A DNA stretch of 64,000 nucleotides from Glebionis coronaria (taxonomy: Eukaryota; Streptophyta; Magnoliopsida; Asterales; Asteraceae): assembly GCA_025667525.1 (NCBI GenBank), contig CM046874.1:282954880-283018879 (forward strand), written 5' to 3'. Every line of letters starts with the position of its first letter. The stretch's first letter is position 1. Below are positions 32,044 through 43,058 of the stretch, piece by piece. The notes beneath the pieces are model-generated. The model worked only from the letters and a program-made list of their open reading frames with translations. It did not search any database and was not told where the DNA came from. The position numbers were made by a program, and so were the translations under genes.

Positions 32044-32541
32044 TGTTGATCCCAAACTTAGATCGATTAGCTTTGTGTATACGAGATTAGATCAAGTATA
32101 ACACGTAGAGAAACCTTTGCTTATGAATAAAGTAACAAAGTGTTATGCGGAATTAACACTTGATCTAAAACACAATGATGTTAAACAAACTTTCACTTGT
32201 ATTAGAATAATCGTGTTGATTACAATGAAAGGTTTAACTTGCGAATACTTATGAAAACTGATATATGACTTTAACCTAAAAGACCTTCTTTTATAGAACA
32301 AGAAGTCTTGTACAATAAGCTACGAATCAACTATTCTAGGTAAAGATAATAATAGAAAATACAATGTCGTGCTTATCTTTACCATACATAAATAAAGAAA
32401 CAAATAAACAAAAGATATTATATCAGTGTCAATCTTCAAGGCTGTCAGCGTTGACTTCTATCAGCGTCCAAAGTCAATCTATCAGCGTTGACTTTCTTCT
32501 TATCAGCGTTTGGTGATCTGACCCATATTTTATTCCCAACA
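32044..32541 (-). repeat. 5' LTR of element C
   Basis: Duplicate of 20536-21033, with TCAGCG motifs at 32445, 32461, 32482 and 32503 and the variant at 32423. It is followed by the duplicated target GCTCC and then the rest of the B protease. Confidence 0.95.
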
Positions 32542-35500
32542 GCTCCGACAAGAGTTTTGTAGACGTTAGATTTAGTCGTCATATTGATAGAGAACCGGTG
32601 TTGTTAACGACTAGTTATAATGTTGAATTAGCCGATGGAAAAATTGTTAGTACGAATTCTATACTGAGAGGGTGTACCTTGAAGTTAGGAAATTACGCTT
32701 TTAAAATCGACTTGATGCCTATAGAGCTAGGATCGTTTGACGTGATTGTGGGAATGGATTGGCTAATGGCGCATAGTGCTACGATCGTCTGTGGTGAAAG
32801 ATTGGTTCAGATTCCGCTGAGGAATAGGGTTTTGACGGTAAAGGGAGACGAATGCACTTCTCGTTTGAAGGTGATTTCGTGTTTGAAAATGATGAAGTAC
32901 GTGGAGAGCGGATGCGATGTGTTTTTGGCACAGGTTTCGAGCGATGGTGATGTAGAGGCGAGGATCGACGAGGTACCAGTTATTCGCGAGTATCCGGACG
33001 TTTTTCCAGACGAGTTGCCAGGTTTACCGCCTACCCGTGAGGTCGAGTTTCGAATTGATTTAGTGCCAGGAGCTGCGCCGGTTGCACGTGCACCTTATCG
33101 CTTAGCACCATCTGAGTTAAAGGAGTTAGCGGATCAATTGAAGGAATTGATGGACAAAGGATTTATTAGGCCGAGCTCATCACCTTGGGGAGCGCCAGTG
33201 TTGTTCGTAAAGAAGAAGGATGGTTCGTTTAGGATGTGTATCGACTATAGGGAACTCAATAAGCTGACGGTTAAGAATCGGTACCCATTGCCGAGGATTG
33301 ATGATTTGTTCGATCAATTGCAAGGTTCCACTGTATACTCTAAGATCGATCTAAGATCAGGGTATCATCAACTGCGTGTAAGAGAGGAGGATATTCCTGT
33401 AACTGCCTTTCGTACGCGGTATGGACACTTTGAATTTCGAGTGATGCCGTTTGGGTTGACGAACGCGCCTGCTGTATTCATGGACCTTATGAATCGCGTG
33501 TGCAAGCCGTATCTAGATAAGTTTGTTATTGTTTTCATCGATGATATACTTATTTACTCTAAGAGTAGGGAGGAGCACGAGAAGCACCTAAGAAAGATTT
33601 TGGAGTTGTTAAGGAAGGAGAAGCTGTATGCAAAATTCTCTAAGTGTGAGTTTTGGTTGGAATCAGTGCAGTTTCTAGGTCATGTGATTGATAGTGAGGG
33701 AGTTCGTGTAGATCCTGCTAAGGTCGTAGCGATCAGGGAATGGTCAGCACCGACGACGCCGACTGAAGTTCGACAATTTCTGGGTTTAGCGGGGTATTAT
33801 CGAAGGTTTATCGAAGGATTTTCGTTGATTGCGAAACCATTGACGAGGCTTACCGAAAAGAATAGGGTGTATGAATGGGGAAATGAGGAAGAGCTTGCTT
33901 TCGAAACGCTCAAGGATAAGTTATGTTCCGCGCCGATTTTATCATTGCCTGAAGGAACCGAAGATTTCGTAGTGTATTGTGATGCGTCTCGTAAAGGTTA
34001 TGGAGCAGTGTTAATGCAACGTGAAAAGGTGATAGCTTACGCGTCGAGGCAATTAAGGAAGAACGAGGAGAACTACACGACGCACGATTTGGAATTAGGA
34101 GCGGTAGTTTTTGCGTTGAAGCTGTGGAGACACTATCTGTATGGGACAAAGTGTGTTGTATTCACTGATCACAAGAGTTTGCAGCACATTTTAGATCAAA
34201 AGGAGTTGAATATGCGACAAAGACGATGGGTTGAACTACTAAGTGATTACGACTGTGAAATTCGCTACCACCCTGGGAAGGCGAATGTTGTAGCGGATGC
34301 ATTGAGTAGGAAGGAACGGGAGAAACCTTTGAGGGTTAGAGCGTTAGTGATGAGTGAGAGCGTTGACTTAACCGAAACCATACTGAAGGCTCAGGAGAGA
34401 GGACTAATGAAAGGGAATGTTGAAGCCGAGAATTTGGGACGAATGTTGAAACCTCTTTTCGTGATTAGGTCTGACGGACTAAGATATTTTGAGAATCGGA
34501 TTTGGTTACCACTGTGTTCATCTGAGGAAGGAAAGCCTGGAGTTCGAGAATTGGTTATGAATGAGTCGCATAAGTCGAAGTATTCGATACATCCTGGATC
34601 GGATAAGATGTACCACGACCTGAAGAAAGTTTACTGGTGGCCGAATATGAAGGCAGATATTGCTCGTTACGTTAGTAAGTGTTTGACTTGCGCTAAGGTT
34701 CAGGCAGAACATAAGAAACCATCTGGATTGTTGGTACAACCAGAAATCCCAGAATGGAAATGGGAGAAAATCGCTATGGATTTCGTGACGGGTTTACCTA
34801 GGACTCCTAGTGGATGTGATATGATATGGGTAATTGTGGACAGGTTGACGAAATCTGCTCATTTCTTACCTATGAAGAAGACGGATAGCATGGAAAGACT
34901 CGCCAGCGTGTACGTGAAGGAGATCGTCTGTAGACATGGAGTGCCGTTATCGATCATTTCGGATCGCGACAGTAGATTTACGTCGGAATTTTGGAAATCG
35001 CTTCAACGTGCGATGGGCACTGAACTGAGTTTAAGCACGGCTTATCACCCGGAAACTGACGGCCAGAGTGAACGAACGATTCAAACGATGGAGGACATGC
35101 TCCGAGCATGCGTGATTGATTTTGGAGGAAGTTGGGAACGCCACTTGCCTCTGGTGGATTTTCGTACAATAATAGTTATCACGCGAGTATCAAGGCAGCA
35201 CCGTTCGAAGCATTGTATGGAAGGAAGTGTAGATCGCCTGTGTGTTGGAGTGAAGTAGGGGAAAGTCAATTGACTGGACCCGAAATGGTTTTAGAAACGA
35301 CAGAGAAGATCGTGCAGATCAAGAACCGACTACTTGCTGCGAGAAGCCGACAGAAGAGTTATGCCGATAACCGAAGGAAACCGTTGGAGTTTGAAGTTGG
35401 AGATATGGTTATGCTCAAGGTATCGCCGTGGAAGGGTGTAATTCGTTTTGGGAAGAAAGGAAAGTTGAGTCCGAGGTATATTGGACCGTTTAAGATCGTT

Positions 35501-35815
35501 GAACGAATTGGACCAGTAGCGTACAAGTTAGAATTGTCGACCGAGCTTAGTGCTATTCATGACACGTTTCACGTATCGAACCTGAAGAAGAGTTTGGCGG
35601 ACAAGGAATTGGTGATTCCTTTGTACGAGATTCGACTAGACGACAAAATGCACTTTGTGGAAGAACCTGTGGAAATTATGGACCGGGAGGTCAAGCGGTT
35701 GAAGCGTAGTAGGATTCCCATTGTGAAGGTCCGATGGAATTCTAAGCGTGGACCGGAATACACCTGGGAACGTGAGGACTTTTTCAAGGAAAGGTATCCT
35801 CATCTGTTCCAGTAA
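32542..35815 (+). pseudogene. gag-pol: pol of chromovirus B (protease end, RT, RNase H, integrase, chromodomain), one frameshift
   Basis: The frame resumes from C as D-K-S-F-V-D-V-R. It includes [10 protein letters not shown], then reverse transcriptase ([11 protein letters not shown], catalytic F-I-D-D-I-L near 33535). RNase H follows ([21 protein letters not shown]), then an integrase zinc region (H-P-G-S-D-K…C-L-T-C) and integrase with D in M-D-F-V-T-G-L, D in S-D-R-D and E in D-G-Q-S-E-R-T. Near 35158 one T is missing from a T run (D-F-R-T-I-I instead of F-S-Y-N-N), so the first frame stops at 35258. The other frame carries on to 35815 with [10 protein letters not shown] and a C-terminal chromodomain-like E-Y-T-W-E-R-E-D. 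Apart from C and this deletion the protein is intact. Confidence 0.93.
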
Positions 35816-35865
35816 GACGAAATGTGAGTACAAGAAGAGGCGAGCGCCGGGACGTCGCTCTCTTT

Positions 35866-35878
35866 AAGGAGGGGTGGA
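35866..35878 (+). other. Polypurine tract of element B
   Basis: AAGGAGGGGTGGA lies directly before the LTR start TGTGACACCC. Confidence 0.85.
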
Positions 35879-38677
35879 TGTGACACCCTAGATTCGAGGT
35901 CATTAACGATACCCTAAATTACGCTAAATTTTGAAATTTTTAATAAATTTTAATTCCTATAATTATAAGTATTTTGGTTAAAGCCGATGTTCGAGGTTAT
36001 AATTTTTACGATTGACGTTTTAAGAAGGACGATGACGATTACGATCCCGAGGGATGCCCAATTTTATATAATTTTTGACGATTTATCGATAATGTAATTT
36101 TTCGAGAATTTTATTTCCGGTTCGTGTTAAGTTGAGTCGGGTGAGTTTTATAGCCTTCCGAGTACATTTAAAGTATCCCAAAAATATTTTGGAGCGTTCG
36201 GGAAGATTTCCGACTCCCGTAAAATTTTCAAAATTGACAAATGAGTCGAACCCGCAAAGTTTTGAGGACGTTTTCTATTTAAGGACAAAAGAAGCTAGAA
36301 ATTGCACAAAGGCCCCTCCCAACCCACCAAAAAGGCCAAAATTGTCATAAACACAAACACACACAACACTTTCACCAAAATTTGAGCTCTCTCTCCCTCC
36401 TCTCTCTCTCAAACCGACGGACACCCCTAGACACCACCAAAATTCACCAAAAATCTTTTTCCACTTGATTTTCTTAAAATCCAAGGTAAGACCACATCTA
36501 GTTTGGTCATTCCCTACACATTCATGTGCTCAAATCCCACATGCATTAACAAAAAATTTTCAAGATTTTTCCATATGATCCAAATTCGTTTTTGAGGCTA
36601 AATGAGCTAATGCATGTTGATTTTAAGTGTTATGGAAGTATAAACACCAAGAAAACCCACCAAAATTAATTTGGTTGTGGTGATTGGGTCACCCAAACCC
36701 CACGGCAAAGTGGGTGTTTGGGGAGCCATGGTGGTTGTTGATTTTGCATGTTATTCTTATGTTTGGTTCATTGTTTTAGGATGATTCACATAGGTTTTAT
36801 TAGTTGCATGTACTTTTCTTTGATTCTTGATTTTGAGTTTGGTTGATCAATAGGGGTAGGACTGAATATTGATGTTAGGATATGTTTGGGAAGGCTTAGG
36901 ATGATGTTTAGTGGTGGTTAGAAGTCTTGGAATCGAGTCTAAGTGCGTTTTTGGTATGGTCATTTTTAGGCAGAAACATTTGGTCCATTTCATAAAAATG
37001 ATTTTTTTTCCAGGTCTTGAAAACTAAATGTAGTGATAGAGGGTCTTTCTAGCTTTAATTTGGTATAAGGTAGAGCCCGTGACTCAAAACGAGCTAAAAG
37101 TTATGACATTTTAAAGATCGGGTACCGGGAGACGAGGACTTTCATAATCCGAATTTGTGCAAAGTTTTAGTCATATCCCGAGGGTCACAAGTATAAATTG
37201 GTAAATGGTCAAGGGTCAAAATTTGGTCCCTAACCTGTACAAATGAGTCTATATGTTGACTTATGAGTCAAAGAAGTCAAAGGTATTTTTCATATAGGTC
37301 AAAGAGGTCAAAATTGGTCGAAGCGCAATTTCAGCCCGTAAAATGTAGTCGTGGAAAAGAGTTGCGTAACGGGTCGTAAAAGTAAAAACTTTTATTGGGC
37401 TTAAAAACATGTTATCTACAGGTCTTATAGGATTTTTGGAAATTTTGTCAAATTTTATAAGTGTGGTTTAATAAGGTAAAACAGCCCGTACTTTAGTCGA
37501 AGTACCGGCGAGAATGGGTAAAAATGGACAACATAAGTAATGAGAACAAATGGTATAGAATGAGTGATACTTGTTATTTTGTTTTTGGCGTGAGTTATAC
37601 TTGTCCTAAGTGACTTGTATATATGTATTTTATACAGTACCGTAAGTATTTAAATGAGATTACTCATTACGCGTTATTTGTGATAGGTGTTGATTTAACC
37701 GGGCATCCGTTTCGTCGTCAGTGATCATCCCTCGAACTACCGACTACTTAAGATATAAGGTGTGAATTTATAGCCTCGCTTATACTTATTTCATATTGTT
37801 TTACCCGCGAGGGAAATGCATGCTAGTTTTTAAAAGGAACGTATATCATGAATGATTGTTAGACCCGAAAGTTGCCTTAGAAATTGTGTTGAGTACCAAA
37901 GTTGCAAAAGTCCCTAAAATCATGAACTATTAACTATTGTCCTGCCCTCGAGTAGGGGGAAATAGCCGCTTATGCAATTTGTAGTACTACGGGGTTAACG
38001 ACCCAATGCTAGCCGAGAAGCTGTACTTATAGTAAGTTCTGCGGTAGATTATTTTGTATGAGAAATAAGGTATAATTGCAACTGATGCCTTTAGAAGGGG
38101 CACTGGTTTCATCTGAATCACTCCAGTATTATTTACGCGGGTGATTGAGTTAACGGATTAGTGTCATGAGCTTAAACACAATTGTCAGTATCCTGATTAT
38201 AGTTTGTTTGATCGACAAGACTATAAATGATCACGAATGGTTTTTATTATATATACGTTCAAATGGATTGAAAAACCTATGAATTCCACTCAACGTTTTC
38301 GTTGACCAAATTTTTGGCATGTGTTTCAGGTAACCGCTGAGGTGTAGGATGGAGCATGCATGGGATGGATGTTGTGTGTACGGCTTGGAGTCCGCTTGTT
38401 TTTCCCTCCTTTTTCTACTTAAACATTTTAAGTTTAATGTTATGTTGTTGTAAAACTGAAGTTTTTGGGGTTGAGATTCATGGGGACCGAAAACGCTAAA
38501 CTCTGTGCACTATTTGGGGTTGGAAAAACTGTGGACATGTATCATCTAACAATTTTAAATTTCAAGTTTTAAGTTGACGTCTTTTTAGCGTCGTTTGATA
38601 TATCTTGTGTGCAATGAATATTGTGTAGCACCCATTGTTGTAGTTCCGCTGCGCATAACAATTGTGGGGGTGTTACA
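35879..38677 (+). repeat. 3' LTR of element B
   Basis: 2799 bp, the same length as the 5' LTR. Differences I saw include gattcg for gaatcg near the start and atcactccag for atcacgccgg near 38120. The target duplication TTTTG follows at 38678-38682. Confidence 0.95.
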
Positions 38678-38682
38678 TTTTG

Positions 38683-40549
38683 CGTTCCAATCAGTTACAT
38701 TTCTATCAAAAGTTTGTTATAAGTCCGACCATTGATAGATCTTTTACTCTCGGTTACTGTTCATAGGTCGTTTCAGCTTATAAGTTTGTTCGTACAGTTT
38801 CTTAGGCTCATAGTTGTGATCATAAGTAGTACTAGTTGGTTAAAAATTTGAGTCAGTTTAAAGTTTGTTAGTAAATCAGTTAATGAGTAGACATTGTTAT
38901 CTTGAGTTCAAGTTAGGATTAGAGTTAGCTTAAATAATCGTTTTCTGTTGAAACTCAGTTGAATTCAGTTTGTAGTTTGTAAATCAGTTTTAAAGTCATA
39001 CTTTTGGTAATGAGAAATTTCCAGTTTTCAGTCAAATATTCTGATTACTTTCAATAACATGTTAAGAGGTAATATCTGTTCACAAGTTAGCTTAGCATTC
39101 GTTTGATTGAAGATCAGATTGATATAAATACTGGTTTGAGCTTAGCAGATATTAGACGCATTTAAATCTGTTCATTAAGTATAAGTGTTAGCGATTCCAA
39201 AGGATTAGCAAGTTTTGACTCGTTTGGTTATCAGTTTTGCAGGTTTTCTGATTTGCAGGTTCAGAATCGAAAAGTCCATTTTTGTTTTTCTTTGCTTTGT
39301 TTTTAGTTTTGCATGTTTTTGTTTGATGTAGTTCAGAAGTTACTGTTCATCAGATCAGGCGAAAGAAGGCGTTTGAGTTGTTTGTGTTAAGCCGGCTCAG
39401 CGCCGCGCTTCGACGTCAACGGACAGGCCTGGAAGAAAATGGTTAAGCTCCACTTATATTCCTGTGATTTTTAGTATAAACTAATATAGATATAGTGTAG
39501 TTTAATGGTACTTTCAAATTGTTTGAATTACTTTGTTAAATGGAACTTGTTCTCTGTTTGAGTTTTATGCTTTGATACATCATATTCAGCTTTTCTTACT
39601 GATTTTGCATTATCTAGTGTAAGTAGGATTAATTCGTATTAACTGGCGTTTGGGACTGTGTTACTGTAAGAGGTCTTTGCCATTTGCAGTTAGAGATTAA
39701 GCTGATTTGTTTTTGAGATGCTAGAATCCAATAGTACTGGTTGAACTTAGTAGTCAGTTAACTTTAGTATAAAAAAGCCATGGTATAAACTAGACAGCAG
39801 ATTAATTCAGCAAATTGTTGGTTTCTTATTTCCTAAATTTTGATTGTTAGTGTGTTAAAGTTTGATTTAGTCAAAGGAGATCACTCAGTTAACATTTAAG
39901 TTGTAGAAAGATTTTTTTCATATAGACCTTTAGATAAATTGTTAGTAATATTTGTTAAAAAAAAGAATAAAAAATGTGAACAGATTACAATGTCATACGA
40001 GTAGAAAGCTGATTGTTTTTTTAATCTTGTTCAATTCAAGTTTGATGGTTGTACATGTTTGGCCCTCTAGGTTTGTTATAGTTGTTACTTACTGTTAGCT
40101 TTAGTAATTTTTCTATTAATTCTATTAAAGGGCCATTAATGCTTGTTGGGTTGTTTCACTGGTTAACATTGATTTGCATTTTAACTTGTTACGTTAACAT
40201 TTGATCCATTTCAAGTTGCAATATTAGTGTAGAATAATTTTAGAGTTTATATTAGTATAAAAGTAGTATAGCCATACTATATTAGTATAAATTCTCGATT
40301 TACGTGCCTAGTAGTTTAAATTTGTATTTTCCATTTTTATATTTTGTGCAATTAAATGTTTTACATGCAACGTGTTTTAGTATAGTACGTATATGTAGTA
40401 TATACATTATTTTTTACCTTTTTACTTGCTATTTGCCAATTAGACATAGAATCCAATCAAGCCTATTATTCACCAAAAACAATTAAGTCAAGCTTAAAAT
40501 TGTTATATCAATTCGGTTAGATACCGAGAAAAACGAACTTAAAAAGACA
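38683..40549 (+). repeat. LTR of element D, right part
   Basis: Continuation of 14065-15005 after the B insertion. AT-rich, no ORF of note. The end (GAGAAAAACGAACTT…GACA) resembles the LTR end of A (GAGAAAAACGAACTTC…GACA), which supports the LTR call and the boundary near 40549. The total D LTR is about 2.8 kb. Confidence 0.7.
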
Positions 40550-40972
40550 AATATTATGGTGCTTCTTCTTTCTTTCTTTCTTCACGTCTTCTCGACTCGA
40601 TTTAATTCTGTCTTTTCTCGACGTCGTCTCGGGATTTGAACTTGTCTTGATAATTTTCTTCTTTAATTTAGACTTGAGTTCTTCGACTTCATTAAACTTC
40701 CGTCTTTAGACTTTTTCTTCGATAAATCTTCAGAATAGGCCTTGGACTTCCGTCTTTTATGCATTCTTGATCTTTTGACTTCGTCTTTTCCCGTTTTCTT
40801 CGATAAAAGCCCGTGAAAGCCCGTGTTTTCTTCCTTTTTCATCTTTTGGTCCTAAAACACAATAAAAACACAAACCACACATAATTCCTACTTTTACGAC
40901 ATAAAATACACGTTTTGGTCTTGCTATTATTGGAAATAAGTGGTAAAATGATAAGTGTTTTCACACTTATTA
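40550..40972 (-). repeat. Start of a minus-strand Athila-like LTR (element E)
   Basis: On the minus strand a short polypurine GAGGGT precedes TAATAAGTGT, which pairs with ACACTTATCA (plus-strand arms 40949-40958 and 40963-40972). This matches the hairpin that opens LTRs A and D. GGAATTATGTG… also resembles early LTR A sequence. The rest is GA-rich on the minus strand, with TTTCTTTC repeats near 40566 on plus. The LTR ends abruptly at D. It may be the other part of LTR K. Confidence 0.5.
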
Positions 40973-41029
40973 ACCCTCAACTTGCTTAGCCATTTGTTTT
41001 TAATCGACCTTTTACCGACGCGTCTCAGC

Positions 41030-41436
41030 AGTTTTGATGTTATTGTTGGTATGGATTGGTTAACATCTCATCGTGTTGTCATTGTTTGTTTTAAATGAAT
41101 CGTGTGTATTCCTCTTTTTTCGGGTAAAACATTAGAACTTCACGGTGAGAAGCCGGATGACAATCCGAATTATACTCTTTGTATCAAGGCTGATGAGAAA
41201 AAGCTTGATGACATTCGTATCGTATGTGAATTTCCTTGAGTATTCCCAGATGACTTGTTAGGATTACCTCCTGTACATGAAGTTGAATTCCGCATCGACC
41301 TTATTCCGGGAGCACTACCTGTTGCCAAGTCGCCTTATCGCTTAGCCCCGTCTGAAATGAAAGAATTATCAAATCAGCTTAAGGAATTACAAGAGAAAGG
41401 TTTCATTAGACCAAGTCATTCGCCTTGGGGAGCTCC
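41030..41436 (+). pseudogene. Protease end and RT start of old chromovirus G
   Basis: The frame reads [15 protein letters not shown], then [11 protein letters not shown] and [12 protein letters not shown], ending at S-P-W-G-A-P where element F was inserted. It has TGA stops at 41096-41098 and again near 41240. The rest of the RT starts at 56091, after the second copy of the GCTCC target duplication. The 5' half of G (gag, LTR) is missing. Confidence 0.88.
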
Positions 41437-42092
41437 TGTAAAACCCGCATATAAATGCCATGAACAGTACACTAAATAAACATACGAACCAATTAAAACA
41501 TTCCATTTTTGTGATGTACACGTGTCACGAACATTTAATTCAGAAACTACGTACATGTTTGTGCACGATAATTATTAAGTACATGATAATACACGATAAT
41601 TATTAAGTATAATAATTATAATCACGAACATATGATCACGAACATGTAAAACACGATAATTGTTACGTATAAGTATTATAACACGAATATTTAAAACACG
41701 AACTACACGAAAACATTTGAAACAAGAATATACGCGTATAATAATTAAACACGAACAAAGCCCGGGAGACCCCTGTGGGCCCTTGGTGTCCGCGACAACC
41801 AAAAGAAAGGGGGCCCAGCCCAACTTTAATTAATAATAATGGTGACTTTATAGCCGCGACATCAAACCAAGAACAAGAGGCATTCGTTTTTTTATTTTGA
41901 TCTTGGTTATTGGTTCGTGTTTGTGTTCTCTTTTAATCACGTATTGGGGTAAAACATTAAACCTTGATCTTTAATTTTATTTATTTAATTTTTTTAATGT
42001 TAGATCTTTAAAAACAATTAAATAAACATGTTATGATTTAGATTAAAACATGAAAAGGGTGTGTTTTGGTTTGTGGTTTGGTTCGGCAGCCA

Positions 42093-42333
42093 ACCGAGAG
42101 CCTCAAGCTCTCGGTGTCCCTTGTTTAGTGACAACCGAGGCCCCTAAGGGGCTCGGTGTGGGTCTCGGCGCAGCAGCAGGCACCACCGACTTAAGCCGGT
42201 GGTTATTTTGGTTCGAGCAGGGGGAAACAGCGAGCAAGCAGGGGGAACCACCGGCCCACTGCTGGTGGGAACTCTGTTTGGTCAGTGGGTACACGTAGCC
42301 AAGCAGGGGGGAACCACCGGCTACAGCCGGTGG
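42093..42333 (+). other. Cluster of GC-rich hairpins in LTR F
   Basis: Five stems occur within 240 bp. ACCGAGAGC/GCTCTCGGT (42093-42115) is perfect. ACCGAGGCCCC/GGGGCTCGGT (42134-42157) has one bulge. CCACCGACTTAAGCCGGTGG (42183-42202) has one mismatch. CCACCGGC/GCTGGTGG (42248-42268) has one G-T pair. CCACCGGC/GCCGGTGG (42314-42333) has a TACA loop. The 3' LTR copy (about 53849-54090) is partly decayed. Confidence 0.75.
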
Positions 42334-42926
42334 GGTTTTTGTTCGAGCAGTGAGCCACGACAGCACCACTAGCCACCGGCTGGGGGTGTTTGGCTCGGCT
42401 TATTTTTGTCACGGGTTTGGGCTCGGGATTTATTTACAAGTTATATGTCTTTTTACAAGAATAATTAAATTAATAAAACATGATTAATAATTAATTTAAT
42501 TTAATTATGGACTTAGGTTATATTATTTCTATAATTAATACATGTTTTAGCCTAAGTATTTTGTCATTTATTTAGACTATAGTTATTAATTAATTATTAA
42601 AAACATGGACTTATAATTAATTAATAAAACATGACTTGGGTTATAATTATTAAATATAATAATTCATGATTAACCTAAGTATATTATTTAGACTAATTTA
42701 ATTAAATCATGCTTTGCTTAATTAAATTTGTATAACCTATAGTTTATTAATTAACCATGATATATTATTAATTAATAAAGCATAAACTATTATTATTAAT
42801 TAATAATCAGTTATAACCTAAAGTATTTAATTAATAAACTTTACTATTAATTACATGACTTATGACTTTTAACTAGTAAGCACTAGCTTATATTATTAGC
42901 TTATTAATCCAACTTATTTCTAAATA

Positions 42927-43058
42927 TGAAAACTTTCTATTTTAGGAAACTTACTATTTTGGAAACTTTCTATTTTAAGAAACTGATCTATTTTTGGAAA
43001 CTTTCTATTTTTGGAAATTTTCTATTTTTGGAAACTTTCTATTTTTGGGAACTTGCTT
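42927..43058 (+). repeat. Short tandem-like repeats in LTR F
   Basis: About eight units of roughly 17 bp with consensus GGAAACTTTCTATTTTT. The block is also present in the 3' LTR at about 54703-54842. Confidence 0.8.

Larger units (their letters stand above)
20915..32508 (+). repeat. Dispersed TCAGCG motif family across element C
   Basis: I count 32 exact TCAGCG on the plus strand inside C, nearly all extended as (A/G)TCAGCG(T/C), plus about a dozen one-base variants. They lie in clusters in both LTRs, the pol-ORF3 spacer, ORF3 (22505-22585, 23258-23305), pol (27313-27411) and gag (29352-29399, 29553-29621, 31023-31106). Typical spacing is 21 bp with some 15-bp steps. In the ORFs the reverse complement always reads x-A-D-(K/R/T). 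About three would be expected by chance in 12 kb on one strand. Confidence 0.85.
20536..32541 (-). mobile_element. Ty1/copia Sirevirus-type retrotransposon C (apparently intact)
   Basis: LTRs of 498 bp at 20536-21033 and 32044-32541 start TGTTG and end AACA. I see a single difference between them (near 20914 versus 32422). The 5-bp target duplication GCTCC is at 20531-20535 and 32542-32546. In minus-strand sense the order is LTR, tRNA-iMet primer site, telobox-rich leader, gag, pol (protease, integrase, RT, RNase H), a 1.26-kb spacer, a 1026-aa third ORF, polypurine tract, LTR. A large gag with two zinc knuckles and a third ORF after pol fit the Sirevirus (SIRE/Maximus) lineage. All three frames are open, so the element may be competent and is very young. 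Confidence 0.95.
15006..38677 (+). mobile_element. Ty3/gypsy chromovirus B (Tekay/Del-like), interrupted by C
   Basis: LTRs of 2799 bp (15006-17804 and 35879-38677) begin TGTGACACCC and end GGGTGTTACA, an imperfect inverted repeat. A perfect 5-bp target duplication TTTTG flanks the element. The internal part has a tRNA-iMet-type primer site, an extra ORF, a single gag-pol frame and a polypurine tract. The frame ends in a chromodomain-like tail after integrase, as in Tekay/Del chromoviruses. By eye the LTRs differ at roughly ten positions, so insertion was recent. Element C sits in the protease region. Confidence 0.95.

Noticed and set aside
40555..40575. Possible primer site (ATGGTGCTTC) right after LTR D
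   Set aside because: It weakly resembles the TATTAAATGGCGCC context of A but does not match a tRNA end convincingly, and the flank reads better as LTR E.
42050..42298. 82-aa frame in LTR F, with a counterpart near 53807
   Set aside because: It runs through the GC-rich hairpin block in both LTR copies; the duplication comes from the LTRs and the sequence resembles no protein.
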